DNA from: Chloroflexota bacterium
GTDB lineage: Bacteria > Chloroflexota > Dormibacteria > Dormibacterales > Dormibacteraceae
Length of the DNA: 9,078 nt
Reading direction: 5' to 3'
Assembly (NCBI GenBank): GCA_003446775.1
Contig: DMCH01000085.1
Location: 1-9,078, forward strand
The notes below the pieces were generated by a model, which saw only the letters and a list, made by a program, of their open reading frames with translations, was not told the DNA's origin and searched no databases. Made by a program: the position numbers and the translations under genes. Positions 1 to 6,269 of this stretch are shown in pieces. How positions within the stretch are numbered: the first letter of the stretch is position 1; every line of letters starts with the position of its first letter.

Positions 1-1017
1 ATCCCAGGCGTCATGAAGCATGTCGAGCGCGCCGGCGCCCACTCGGGCGACTCATACTCCGTCTACCCGGCGCCAGGCCTCGAGCCCGCAGAGCTCGAGG
101 ACGTGATCGATTACACAGTCCGCATCGCCCGCCATCTGCGGCTGCGCGGCCTGATCAACGTCCAATACGTGGTCCATCGCGGCAAGGTGTACGTGCTCGA
201 GGTGAATCCGCGTGCGTCTCGAACGGTCCCGTTCCTGTCCAAGGTCACGGGCGTGCCGATGGTCGACATGGCGACACGGGTCATGCTCGGCGGGAAGCTG
301 GCCGACCTCGGGTGGAGCACGGGCCTGGTTCCGCCGCGGGACCTCGTCGCGGTCAAGGCGCCGGTCTTCTCGATGAACAAGCTGCCGGCTGTCGATTCGT
401 ACCTCGGGCCGGAGATGAAGTCGACCGGCGAGGCGATCGGGATCGACCGCACCCTCGCGGCCGCGATGCATAAGGCCTTTGCCGCCTCCGGCGTCCACAT
501 CAGGCCTGGAGGAGCTGTCCTGCTCACGATCGCCGATGTCGACAAGCCGGAGATCTTTCCGATCGTCTCGCGCCTGGTGCAGATGGGCTGCACGTTGGTG
601 GCCACCGACGGCACCGCGCGGGCGCTTCAGTCCGCGGGGTTCTCGCCGCGGCTCGTGGCGAAGATCGGCGAAGAGGGGCCGACCGTGCTCGACGTCATCA
701 CGGCCGGCGAGGTCGACCTCGTGATCAACACGATGTCGAACATCTACACGGACTCGGCCGAGGTGGGCGGGCCGGTGTTCAAAGATGGTTTCGAAATCCG
801 GAGGGCTGCGGTGGAAAGGCGCATCCCCTGCCTCACGTCGCTGGACACCGCGTCGGCGCTGCTCGAGTCGGCCGCGACCGCGCCCGATGAGATGGTGGTG
901 AGGACGATCGACGAATGGAGGAACGGTGCCTCCTCCCCGCCCCGCGGGGAGGCTGCCTCCCGCGCCTTCGGCGCGGGGACCCCAAAGGACGACGCCGGCC
1001 GGGTGGGGAGAAACTAG
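1..1017 (+). CDS. carB: Carbamoyl-phosphate synthase large subunit, C-terminal part (5' end outside window)
   Basis: CarB makes carbamoyl phosphate from ammonia (delivered by the CarA glutaminase), bicarbonate and two ATP, feeding pyrimidine and arginine synthesis. Only the last 338 codons are here, and the frame is open to base 1. The first part is the end of the second ATP-grasp domain: HSGDS, then LEVNPRASRTVPF, which holds the family's metal-binding Glu and Asn, then LGPEMKSTGE. From about fragment residue 170 to 300 comes the MGS-like allosteric domain, with VATDGTARAL, VINTMSN and IRRAAVERRIPCL. After DEWRNG, where CarB proteins normally end, about 29 extra residues rich in Gly, Ala, Arg and Pro are encoded by a palindromic GC-rich element. 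The stop is TAG at 1015-1017, one codon before the pyrK start and in the same frame. Identification is secure; the tail is unusual. Confidence 0.97.
   Translation: MPGVMKHVERAGAHSGDSYSVYPAPGLEPAELEDVIDYTVRIARHLRLRGLINVQYVVHRGKVYVLEVNPRASRTVPFLSKVTGVPMVDMATRVMLGGKLADLGWSTGLVPPRDLVAVKAPVFSMNKLPAVDSYLGPEMKSTGEAIGIDRTLAAAMHKAFAASGVHIRPGGAVLLTIADVDKPEIFPIVSRLVQMGCTLVATDGTARALQSAGFSPRLVAKIGEEGPTVLDVITAGEVDLVINTMSNIYTDSAEVGGPVFKDGFEIRRAAVERRIPCLTSLDTASALLESAATAPDEMVVRTIDEWRNGASSPPRGEAASRAFGAGTPKDDAGRVGRN
932..1010 (+). repeat. GC-rich palindromic element inside the carB 3' end
   Basis: Three inverted repeats lie in 79 bases. CCTCCCC (932-938) pairs with GGGGAGG (946-952) across a 7-base loop. CCCGCGCC (959-966) pairs with GGCGCGGG (970-977) across the triloop TTC. 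The outer arms CTCCCCGCCC (933-942) and GGGTGGGGAG (1001-1010) can pair over ten positions with one G-U. The left arm takes part in two exclusive pairings, and the right arm carries the pyrK ribosome binding site. The layout resembles dispersed palindromic repeats of the REP type that sit at gene ends. Only one copy is visible in this window, so dispersal is not shown. Confidence 0.55.
1005..1010 (+). promoter_or_regulatory. Ribosome binding site of pyrK
   Basis: GGGGAG lies ten bases before the GTG at 1021 and supports that start. It is the right arm of the palindromic element at the carB end, so it can be masked by pairing with CTCCCC at 933-938. Confidence 0.6.
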
Positions 1018-1020
1018 CTG

Positions 1021-1779
1021 GTGTTTCTCGTGGATGCTCCGTTGGTGGCGCGCCGCGAGGTCGCTCGCGGGATGTTTGTGCTATCGCTCGATGCGCCTCA
1101 GATCGCGCAGTCTGTTCGCGCCGGCCAGTTCGTCAACCTCGGCTGGTCGCCAGGCCCGCTGCTGAGGCGCCCCTTCTCGGTCTACAGGACCGAAGGCGAT
1201 CGAATCGAAGTGATCCTCAAGGCGGTTGGCGCCGGCACCGCTCAGCTGCTGGCGATGACGGCGAGCGACACGATCAGCTGCCTCGGCCCGCTTGGGCACG
1301 CCTTCGATCTGGTAGCCGGTCCGCGTTCGGTGGCGCTTGTGAGCGGCGGCCTGGGCGTGGCGCCGATGCCGCTGGCCGCTCGCGAAGCGCGCGCGGCCGG
1401 GATGAGCGTGACCTGGGTGCATGGGTCCCGAACCGTGGATGAGCTCTGCTCCGAAGCCGACGGCGACGAGGTGATCTGGGCCACCGACGACGGCTCACGA
1501 GGCTTCGCGGGCACCGCCGTGTCGGCCGTGCCAGAGACCGACGTGGTGCTCGCGTGCGGTCCCAACCGCATGCTCGCTGCCGTGGCGATGCGCTGGCCGG
1601 ACGCCCAGGTCGCGGTCGAGACGTACATGGGCTGCGGCACCGGGGTTTGCCTTGGGTGCGCCGTACCCCTGGCGCGCGGAGGCTACGACCGCGCCTGCAA
1701 GGAGGGACCTGTCTACCGCGCCGCGGACATCGATTGGTCGGTGCTGCCGGCCCACCTCCCGTACGCCATCAGCGCATGA
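1021..1779 (+). CDS. pyrK: Dihydroorotate dehydrogenase B, electron transfer subunit
   Basis: PyrK carries FAD and a 2Fe-2S cluster and moves electrons from the FMN of PyrD to NAD+. The 252-residue length is typical. The FAD-binding motif RRPFSVYR is at 49-56 and a LGPLGHAF turn at 88-95. The NAD-binding Rossmann part has SGGLGVAP at 108-115 and CGPNRML at 179-185. The cluster ligands are C205-x4-C210-x2-C213-x12-C226, the expected ferredoxin-reductase pattern. GTG at 1021 is chosen because it follows GGGGAG and leaves a complete N-terminal beta-barrel. The stop overlaps the pyrD start in ATGA (1776-1779), so the two partner subunits are translationally coupled. An orphan oxidoreductase of the same superfamily is ruled out by the cysteine motif and the neighbours. 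Confidence 0.96.
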   Translation: MFLVDAPLVARREVARGMFVLSLDAPQIAQSVRAGQFVNLGWSPGPLLRRPFSVYRTEGDRIEVILKAVGAGTAQLLAMTASDTISCLGPLGHAFDLVAGPRSVALVSGGLGVAPMPLAAREARAAGMSVTWVHGSRTVDELCSEADGDEVIWATDDGSRGFAGTAVSAVPETDVVLACGPNRMLAAVAMRWPDAQVAVETYMGCGTGVCLGCAVPLARGGYDRACKEGPVYRAADIDWSVLPAHLPYAISA

Positions 1780-2690
1780 CAGTCGACATGGCGGTCGAGG
1801 TCGGTGAGCTGAGGCTGCGCGGGCCGGTGCTCGCGGCTTCCGGAACATTCGGCTACGGCACCGAGGTGCCGCTGCTCGAGCGCCGGGCGCTGGGCGCGGT
1901 GGTGTCGAAGGGCATATTCCTCCGCCCGCGAGCCGGCACGCCTCCGCCCCGCATCGTCGAGACGCCGTCCGGGATGCTCAACGCGATCGGGCTCCAGGGA
2001 CCTGGAGTCGAGGGCCTGATTCGCGACTACGCGGCGCAGTGGGCGCAATGGGACTTCCCGGTGCTCGTGAACATAAACGGCGAGACCGCCGCTGAATACG
2101 GCGAGCTGGCGGCGCGGCTCGACGGCGTGCCGGGGGTCGCAGGCCTCGAGATCAACATCTCGTGCCCGAACGTCGAGCAGGGCGGCCTGTACTTCGGCAA
2201 TGACCCGCGAGCGGCAGCGGCCGTGACCGAAGCGGTGCGCAAGCGGACAGACCTGCCCGTGTGGGTGAAGCTCACGCCGATGGTCACCGACATCGGGGTG
2301 ATCGCGCGCGCCTGCGAGGCCGCCGGCGCCGACGCACTCACGGCGATCAACACGTTCGTGGGCATGTCGATCGACCTCAATACTCGGCAGCCAAGGCTGA
2401 GCTTCCGCACTGGCGGCCTCTCAGGGCCGGCCATCCGCCCGCTGGCGGTGCACCTCGCGCACCAGGCGGCACGGGCGGTGAGCATCCCGGTGATCGGCAT
2501 CGGCGGCATCATGGGCGCCGAAGACGCGCTCGAATTTCTGGTCGCGGGCTGCGCTGCCGTGCAGGTGGGCACCGCCACGTTCGTCAACCCAAACGCCATC
2601 GCCGAGGTGCATGACGGCATCGCGGCCTACCTCGCCTCGCACGGCTTCGCGTCCCTTGCCGAGCTGCCTCGCTACCTACCTCGCGACTAA
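1776..2690 (+). CDS. pyrD: Dihydroorotate dehydrogenase, class 1B catalytic subunit
   Basis: This cytosolic FMN TIM-barrel enzyme oxidises dihydroorotate to orotate, the fourth step of UMP synthesis, and with PyrK uses NAD+ as acceptor. It is 304 residues long, normal for class 1B. The N-terminal part has LAASGTFGYGTE (19-30) and the substrate loop MLNAIGLQGPG (67-77), where most relatives have N instead of the first G of GPG. The catalytic cysteine of the family is C130 in NISCPNV. KLTP is at 165-168. The FMN phosphate site follows, with GIGGI (241-245) and VGTA (264-267). The ATG at 1776 is chosen because it overlaps the pyrK stop and begins at the usual N-terminus; a longer in-frame reading from 1554 only runs through pyrK. 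pyrF does not follow, so the orotate-to-UMP genes lie elsewhere or upstream. Confidence 0.97.
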   Translation: MTVDMAVEVGELRLRGPVLAASGTFGYGTEVPLLERRALGAVVSKGIFLRPRAGTPPPRIVETPSGMLNAIGLQGPGVEGLIRDYAAQWAQWDFPVLVNINGETAAEYGELAARLDGVPGVAGLEINISCPNVEQGGLYFGNDPRAAAAVTEAVRKRTDLPVWVKLTPMVTDIGVIARACEAAGADALTAINTFVGMSIDLNTRQPRLSFRTGGLSGPAIRPLAVHLAHQAARAVSIPVIGIGGIMGAEDALEFLVAGCAAVQVGTATFVNPNAIAEVHDGIAAYLASHGFASLAELPRYLPRD

Positions 2691-2694
2691 GGAG
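2689..2694 (+). promoter_or_regulatory. Ribosome binding site overlapping the pyrD stop
   Basis: AAGGAG begins inside the TAA stop of pyrD (2688-2690) and is five bases from the ATG at 2700. It is the strongest Shine-Dalgarno sequence in the window and ties the membrane protein gene to the pyr transcript. Confidence 0.75.
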
Positions 2695-2699
2695 AGAAC

Positions 2700-3380
2700 A
2701 TGTCGACCGAGATGCCGCCGGCTGGATCGGAACCCGGCGCCACGACCAAGCTGCAGATCCTCGCCACCGAGCACTGGAGCCTGCTCGCGACCCGTTCGCT
2801 GACATACACCGAATCGTTCGGCCGCGTGAACATGTTCCTGGCCATCCTGTCCGGTGCGGTGATCGCATTGGCGCTCGTCGCGCAAGCCGACCGATTCGGC
2901 CCGACGTTCGTCGCGGTCGCCATCTTCATGCTCTCCGTGGTCTTGTTCGCGGGCGTCGCCACGGTCGCACGCCTGATGATGCTCAATCGCGATGACTTCC
3001 GGTGGGTGATCGGAATGAACAGGCTCCGGCGCGCATACCTCGACCTGCACCCGGAGCTCGAGCCTCACTTCGTCACGAGTCCGTATGACGACCTGCCTGG
3101 CGCGCTCCAGACGCTTGGCATTGACATGACCGCCGGCCAACGGCTTGGCTCGCTACTTCACGGGCTGCAAACACTGCCGGGCATGCTGTCGGTGATCGTC
3201 GCGGCGGTCGCCGGCGCCATCGGAGCCCTGGTCGGATACGCCATCGGCATTCCGCTGGTCGGGGTCCTGCTTGCGGGCGCGGCCGCGTTCGTGGTCGCCG
3301 CGGTGTTGATGGGAATTTGGGGCAATCGGTCGGTCAGGGGTCCGAACCTCGAGACCCGGTTCCCAACGCCAAAAACCTAG
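2700..3380 (+). CDS. Four-helix membrane protein of unknown function
   Basis: This 226-residue protein has four likely membrane helices in two hairpins, near residues 44-62, 68-93, 160-182 and 184-208. A soluble loop of about 65 residues separates the pairs (NRDDFRWVIGMNRLRRAYLDLHPELE and onward). The N-terminal segment before helix 1 contains LATEHWSLLATRSLTY, which I recall from uncharacterised membrane proteins of actinobacteria and relatives; I cannot name a Pfam family for it. It has no signal peptide or enzymatic motif. It starts nine bases after pyrD and shares its transcript, but no link with pyrimidine synthesis is evident. Its TAG stop shares CTAG with the stop of the convergent exporter gene, so no terminator fits between them. 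Coding status is well supported by the ribosome binding site and helix pattern; function is unknown. Confidence 0.85.
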   Translation: MSTEMPPAGSEPGATTKLQILATEHWSLLATRSLTYTESFGRVNMFLAILSGAVIALALVAQADRFGPTFVAVAIFMLSVVLFAGVATVARLMMLNRDDFRWVIGMNRLRRAYLDLHPELEPHFVTSPYDDLPGALQTLGIDMTAGQRLGSLLHGLQTLPGMLSVIVAAVAGAIGALVGYAIGIPLVGVLLAGAAAFVVAAVLMGIWGNRSVRGPNLETRFPTPKT

Positions 3381-4633
3381 GTCGGCGCGAAGACCTCCGG
3401 CCTGGTGAGCCGGATCGCCACGATCACGATGCCCGCGACGACCGCCCCGATCGCCATGGCGCCTGGCGCTCCGAGGACGGTCGCCAACGCACCGGCCTGC
3501 AAGCTCCCGATCGGCCCGACCCCGATCAAAGCTTGCGCGTAGAGCGCCATCACCCTGCCGCGAAGTTGATCGGGCGTGACGGTCTGGATACGGTTGTTGG
3601 CGGTGGCGACGAATGAGATCTGGCAGTAGCCCGCCACGAACAGGGTGATGAGCGACAGCGCATAAACGCGCGATACCGAGAAGACCAGGAGGGCCGCCAC
3701 CCAGATAAGGGCCATCCAGAACTGGCGTCGAGGATCGGCGCCGAGGCTTGGTGAAAACGCCAGCGTCAGGGCGCCGGCGAGCGCTCCCAGGCCCATGGAT
3801 CCCATCAGGAAACCGAAGCCCTGGGCTCCGACATGCAGCACCTGGTCGGCGAACAGGGGGATCAGGGTCAGCCGGTTCATCGCGAAAAGCGAGAACACGG
3901 CCACGGCGACCAGCATCATGCCCACGGCCGGCTCGCGCCGGGCGTATGCGGCACCCTGGGCAACGCGTTCAAGCCAGCGTTGTTCGTGGCGCTCCGTTAC
4001 GACCGGGGGCAGGTCTCGCATCAGCAACAGTGCACCGACTGCCGCGAGATAGCTCACCGAGTTGGCGAGAAAGCAAAGCGGTACGCCGACCGCCCCGATG
4101 ATCACGCCCGCGATGGACGGACCGATGACGGCCGCCCCATTGAAGACAGATGAGTTGAGCGCGATTGCGTTCATGAGGTCCTGACGCCCGACCATCTCGA
4201 TGAGAAAGGATTGGCGCGCGGGGACGTCGAAGAGGTTGATGGTGCCGGTCGCGGCCGCGGCCACGAGGACCATCCAGTACTGAGCATGGCCGGTTGCGGA
4301 CAGGGCAAACAAAGCGAACGACGGGAGAATGAACAGCGATTGTGTGACGAGCAGGACGGTGCGCTTGTGGTAGCGGTCCGCGACCACTCCTCCAAACTGG
4401 CTGCCGAGGAGGACGGGCGTGAACTGCGCGGCGAGGACGAGCCCTACGAGCAGGCCGCTGTGCGTAAGCAGGAGCGCGAGCCAGGGCATGGCGACGCTCT
4501 GCATCCAGGTCCCGACCGTCGAGATGATCTGCCCGGTCAGAAAGAGCCGGTAGTTCCGGTGCCGAAGAGCTCCCAACGTCCTGTGGGGTCCGCGCGCCGC
4601 AGTCCCAGGAGTCGGGTCGCCGCTATCCGTCAC
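3377..4633 (-). CDS. MFS transporter, MFS_3/EntS-like exporter
   Basis: This inner-membrane secondary transporter is probably a proton-driven exporter, as in the EntS/MFS_3 group that includes siderophore and drug exporters. It is 418 residues long from the GTG at 4631-4633, a normal size with 10 to 12 helices. The N-terminus has the family signature HRNYRLFLTGQIISTVGTWM (residues 25-44). Motif A, GGVVADRYHKR, is at 81-91 in the loop between helices 2 and 3. DVPARQSF and LMNAIALNSSVFN follow, both typical of the family. An in-frame reading 110 codons longer exists upstream, but it only mirrors the SRPBCC gene on the other strand, so I reject it. No Shine-Dalgarno sequence precedes the GTG, and a -10-like GATTAT sits seven bases upstream, suggesting a leaderless mRNA. 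The substrate cannot be predicted. Confidence 0.93.
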   Translation of the reverse strand: MTDSGDPTPGTAARGPHRTLGALRHRNYRLFLTGQIISTVGTWMQSVAMPWLALLLTHSGLLVGLVLAAQFTPVLLGSQFGGVVADRYHKRTVLLVTQSLFILPSFALFALSATGHAQYWMVLVAAAATGTINLFDVPARQSFLIEMVGRQDLMNAIALNSSVFNGAAVIGPSIAGVIIGAVGVPLCFLANSVSYLAAVGALLLMRDLPPVVTERHEQRWLERVAQGAAYARREPAVGMMLVAVAVFSLFAMNRLTLIPLFADQVLHVGAQGFGFLMGSMGLGALAGALTLAFSPSLGADPRRQFWMALIWVAALLVFSVSRVYALSLITLFVAGYCQISFVATANNRIQTVTPDQLRGRVMALYAQALIGVGPIGSLQAGALATVLGAPGAMAIGAVVAGIVIVAIRLTRPEVFAPT

Positions 4634-4639
4634 TGCGCT

Positions 4640-4646
4640 GATAATC
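4640..4646. promoter_or_regulatory. Overlapping divergent -10 elements for the exporter and SRPBCC genes
   Basis: The two start codons are only 18 bases apart (GTG at 4633-4631 on minus, GTG at 4652-4654 on plus). Between them, plus-strand GATAAT (4640-4645) ends six bases before its GTG. Minus-strand GATTAT (4646-4641), preceded by TGC as in an extended -10, ends seven bases before its GTG. That spacing places both transcription starts at or beside the start codons. No clear -35 box is visible on either side. This is read from sequence only. Confidence 0.5.
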
Positions 4647-4651
4647 GCAGG

Positions 4652-5113
4652 GTGCCGAGGCTGAAAGAGGAAGTCGACATCGATGCACCCGCGGACCGCG
4701 TGTGGGCCGTGGTGCAGGAGGACGCAACGAATGCGCCGAAGTGGTCGAGCTACGTCGCGAAAATCGAGAAGCTCGACAAAAACCCGCCCGGCAAGGGCAC
4801 GCGCTATCGCTATCACCTCGATTTGCCCGGCGGTATCAAGGAGAAGCTCGAGGTCGAGCAGAGCGTGTACAACAAGCCGAAGCGGTGCGCGGGCACATTC
4901 ATTCGCGGCCCGCTGAAGGGAACCTGGTCGTACACGTACAGAGAAAAGGACGGCACGACTCACGTCGTATACGAGATGGACTACGAGCTGACCGGGTTGC
5001 TGCGCTTCGCGGGCGGCTTGCTTGCGGGCCAGTACGCCGCAGGCATTCGCAGCAACATGGCTGCCTTGAAGAAGTACGTCGAATCCGGCAAGGGACCGAA
5101 GGCTAACGGCTGA
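4652..5113 (+). CDS. SRPBCC (START-like, polyketide cyclase/dehydrase-type) family protein
   Basis: This 153-residue protein has the start of the SRPBCC fold: a first beta strand with EEVDIDAPADRVWAVVQE (residues 6-23), then a tryptophan in APKWSSYV, a run of alternating strands (GTRYRYHLDLPGG, LEVEQSVY, GTWSYTYREKDG, THVVYEMDYEL), and a long C-terminal helix around GGLLAGQYAAGIRSNMAALKKYVE. The family forms a helix-grip pocket that binds hydrophobic ligands and includes cyclases, hydratases and lipid carriers; the ligand here cannot be predicted. GTG at 4652 is preferred because the domain begins at once and an AT-rich -10 lies just upstream. The longer open frame to 4211 is antisense to the exporter. 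The next gene follows after four bases, so the two are probably co-expressed. Confidence 0.88.
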   Translation: MPRLKEEVDIDAPADRVWAVVQEDATNAPKWSSYVAKIEKLDKNPPGKGTRYRYHLDLPGGIKEKLEVEQSVYNKPKRCAGTFIRGPLKGTWSYTYREKDGTTHVVYEMDYELTGLLRFAGGLLAGQYAAGIRSNMAALKKYVESGKGPKANG

Positions 5114-5117
5114 CGCG

Positions 5118-5639
5118 ATGCTTGCCTATGTTTTCAGTCATCGACCGGCCGGCGGTGTGGACGTCGCGGTCTACGAGGCCACGCTGAAGCGCTTCCACGC
5201 AGCGCTGGCGAGTACGCCGCCGGGCGGCTTTGTGCGCTCCTCGACGTTTAAGGTCGGCGACCGCTACAGCGACTGGTACCTGGTCGACAACTCGGCGGCG
5301 CTGGACGTGCTCAATGCGGCTGCCGTGAGCGGTGTTCGCACACCGGCCCACGACACCGCCGCGCGTTTGGCCGTGGACGGGGTGGGCAAGCTGTACAGCC
5401 TCATCAGCGGCGAGCCGGCAGCCGGTGCGGGCTTCGAGATCCAGTTCTCGAAGCCGGCGGGAGCGGGATACGCCGACCACTACGCGCGCCTGGGGCCTTA
5501 TTCGAGCGGGCCTGGGATCAGCCTGTGGAGGCGGATGATGGTGCTGGGTCCGCCGCCAGAGTTCTGCCTGCTCGCACCCGCTGAAATCGAGCTCCCGGGC
5601 GAGTACCGCCCCGAGGTTCTGCGCCGCGAGCCACTCTGA
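5118..5639 (+). CDS. Uncharacterised 173-residue protein
   Basis: This is a soluble protein with no signal peptide or membrane helix. The N-terminus MLAYVFSHRP and the following YEATLKRFHAAL suggest a beta strand and helix as in ferredoxin-like alpha/beta barrels. YSDWYLVDNSAALDVLNAAA (about 50-69) and an HDTAARL segment could form a second, similar unit. This gives a weak resemblance to dimeric alpha/beta-barrel proteins (monooxygenase or EthD type), but I see no catalytic motif. The C-terminus has LWRRMMVLGPPPEFCLLAP. I recall similar hypothetical proteins in high-GC soil bacteria and cannot name a family. It starts four bases after the SRPBCC gene without a strong ribosome binding site, which suggests translational coupling and a shared role. 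The coding call rests on length, codon bias and operon position. Confidence 0.75.
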   Translation: MLAYVFSHRPAGGVDVAVYEATLKRFHAALASTPPGGFVRSSTFKVGDRYSDWYLVDNSAALDVLNAAAVSGVRTPAHDTAARLAVDGVGKLYSLISGEPAAGAGFEIQFSKPAGAGYADHYARLGPYSSGPGISLWRRMMVLGPPPEFCLLAPAEIELPGEYRPEVLRREPL

Positions 5640-5654
5640 GATCAGGAAACTGGC

Positions 5655-5717
5655 GTGCGAGCGATGGCGAAACCTGGTGAAGGGCGCTTAGACGATCAGT
5701 GCTGGAGCCGCTCGCAC
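5655..5717 (+). other. tRNA-Leu-like relic or long inverted repeat
   Basis: GTGCGAGCG (5655-5663) and CGCTCGCAC (5709-5717) are perfect 9-bp complements around 45 bases. The inner seven pairs, GCGAGCG/CGCTCGC, equal an acceptor stem common in bacterial tRNA-Leu. The next bases ATGGCGAAACCTGG (5664-5677) resemble a D-arm, and CTTAGA (5687-5692) resembles the loop of a UAG anticodon. The anticodon stem does not pair, no T-arm is found, and the 3' end reads ACACA instead of ACCA. It is too short for a working tRNA-Leu. It could be a deleted tRNA gene or only a hairpin between the convergent genes. Confidence 0.35.
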
Positions 5718-5746
5718 ACAGGTAAAACGGCGCCGCCCCGGTAAAG

Positions 5747-6211
5747 CTACGGTCGGCGGAAGGGAAGCAGCTCCAGCTGCTCGAACCGATCCTGAACCGC
5801 GTCTCGCAGCTCGTTCGAGAGCGCCTTCAGCCGCTCCTGCGCGCCACCATCGTCGAGGCTCAGAGCGCGGACACGCCGGAGGACCGTCTGCATCGCGTAC
5901 AGGCCGGCCGGCTCGTCGCTGGTGATGCGTCCGGCCGCGCTGCGAAGGGCGCGCGCGATCTCTTCGTGGTTGTGCGCACGCAGCCAGCTGCCGAGACGTG
6001 AGGCGGCCACCAGCACGCGTTGTGTCTTGGGGTTCAGGCCCGTCGTGGCGACCTCGCGTGAACGCGCCGGCTGGAAGACCGACAGCGACGGCCGGCGGCG
6101 GCGCAGCATGCCGACGCGATTGAGGAGACCTTTCGCGTTGGGTCCCATCATGACGACGACTCCAGCCACGATGAGAAGGCCGGCGATCACCCCTGCCAGG
6201 ACTTCGATCAC
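5747..6211 (-). CDS. Small single-pass membrane protein, unknown function
   Basis: This 154-residue protein has one N-terminal membrane helix at about residues 4-22 (VLAGVIAGLLIVAGVVVMMG) followed by a basic stretch RRRRP near 37-41. By the positive-inside rule the long C-terminal part should lie in the cytoplasm. That part is charged and helical (HNHEEIARALRSAAGRI, VLRRVRALSLDDGG, ERLKALSNELRDAVQDRFEQLE) and may form a coiled coil or oligomer. No catalytic motif or known family is recognised. The start is GTG at 6209-6211 with no Shine-Dalgarno sequence; a TACGCT -10-like hexamer lies seven bases upstream, which would fit a leaderless mRNA. It diverges from the SDR gene. An overlapping frame of similar length on the same strand (5688-6227) is Arg/Pro-rich and lacks any fold signal, so I reject it. 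Confidence 0.72.
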   Translation of the reverse strand: MIEVLAGVIAGLLIVAGVVVMMGPNAKGLLNRVGMLRRRRPSLSVFQPARSREVATTGLNPKTQRVLVAASRLGSWLRAHNHEEIARALRSAAGRITSDEPAGLYAMQTVLRRVRALSLDDGGAQERLKALSNELRDAVQDRFEQLELLPFRRP

Positions 6212-6218
6212 TATGCCT

Positions 6219-6228
6219 AGCGTACATT
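6219..6228. promoter_or_regulatory. Abutting divergent -10-like elements
   Basis: Minus-strand TACGCT (6224-6219) ends seven bases before the GTG of the small membrane protein. Plus-strand TACATT (6223-6228) would start the SDR mRNA about 35 bases before its GTG. Both fit TAnnnT and share the GTAC palindrome at 6222-6225. No -35 boxes are evident. Confidence 0.35.
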
Positions 6229-6258
6229 CTTGAAGGCGTCGCGACGGGTTCTTGAGTC

Positions 6259-6264
6259 GGGGAG
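6259..6264 (+). promoter_or_regulatory. Ribosome binding site of the SDR gene
   Basis: GGGGAG is followed by TAAAA and the GTG at 6270. It decides that start over the upstream in-frame TTG at 6252, which the ribosome binding site itself follows. Confidence 0.7.
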
Positions 6265-6269
6265 TAAAA

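Noticed and set aside
1554..1775. Longer start for pyrD inside pyrK
   Set aside because: The added 74 residues are a frame-shifted reading of pyrK, rich in Arg and Gly. The ATG at 1776 overlaps the pyrK stop and gives the normal class 1B length.
4211..4651. N-terminal extension of the SRPBCC protein
   Set aside because: It is antisense to the exporter, is charged and irregular, and the SRPBCC domain starts cleanly at the GTG at 4652.
4634..4963. N-terminal extension of 110 residues on the MFS exporter
   Set aside because: It is the mirror of the SRPBCC gene and has no membrane or family pattern; the conserved MFS_3 start follows the GTG at 4633.
5655..5717. Functional tRNA-Leu
   Set aside because: It is too short, the anticodon stem does not pair, and there is no T-arm or CCA end, so only a relic or hairpin is claimed.
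5688..6227. A 179-residue minus-strand frame overlapping the small membrane protein
   Set aside because: Its composition is typical of an off-frame GC-rich reading; the overlapping frame has a clean membrane helix and amphipathic helices.
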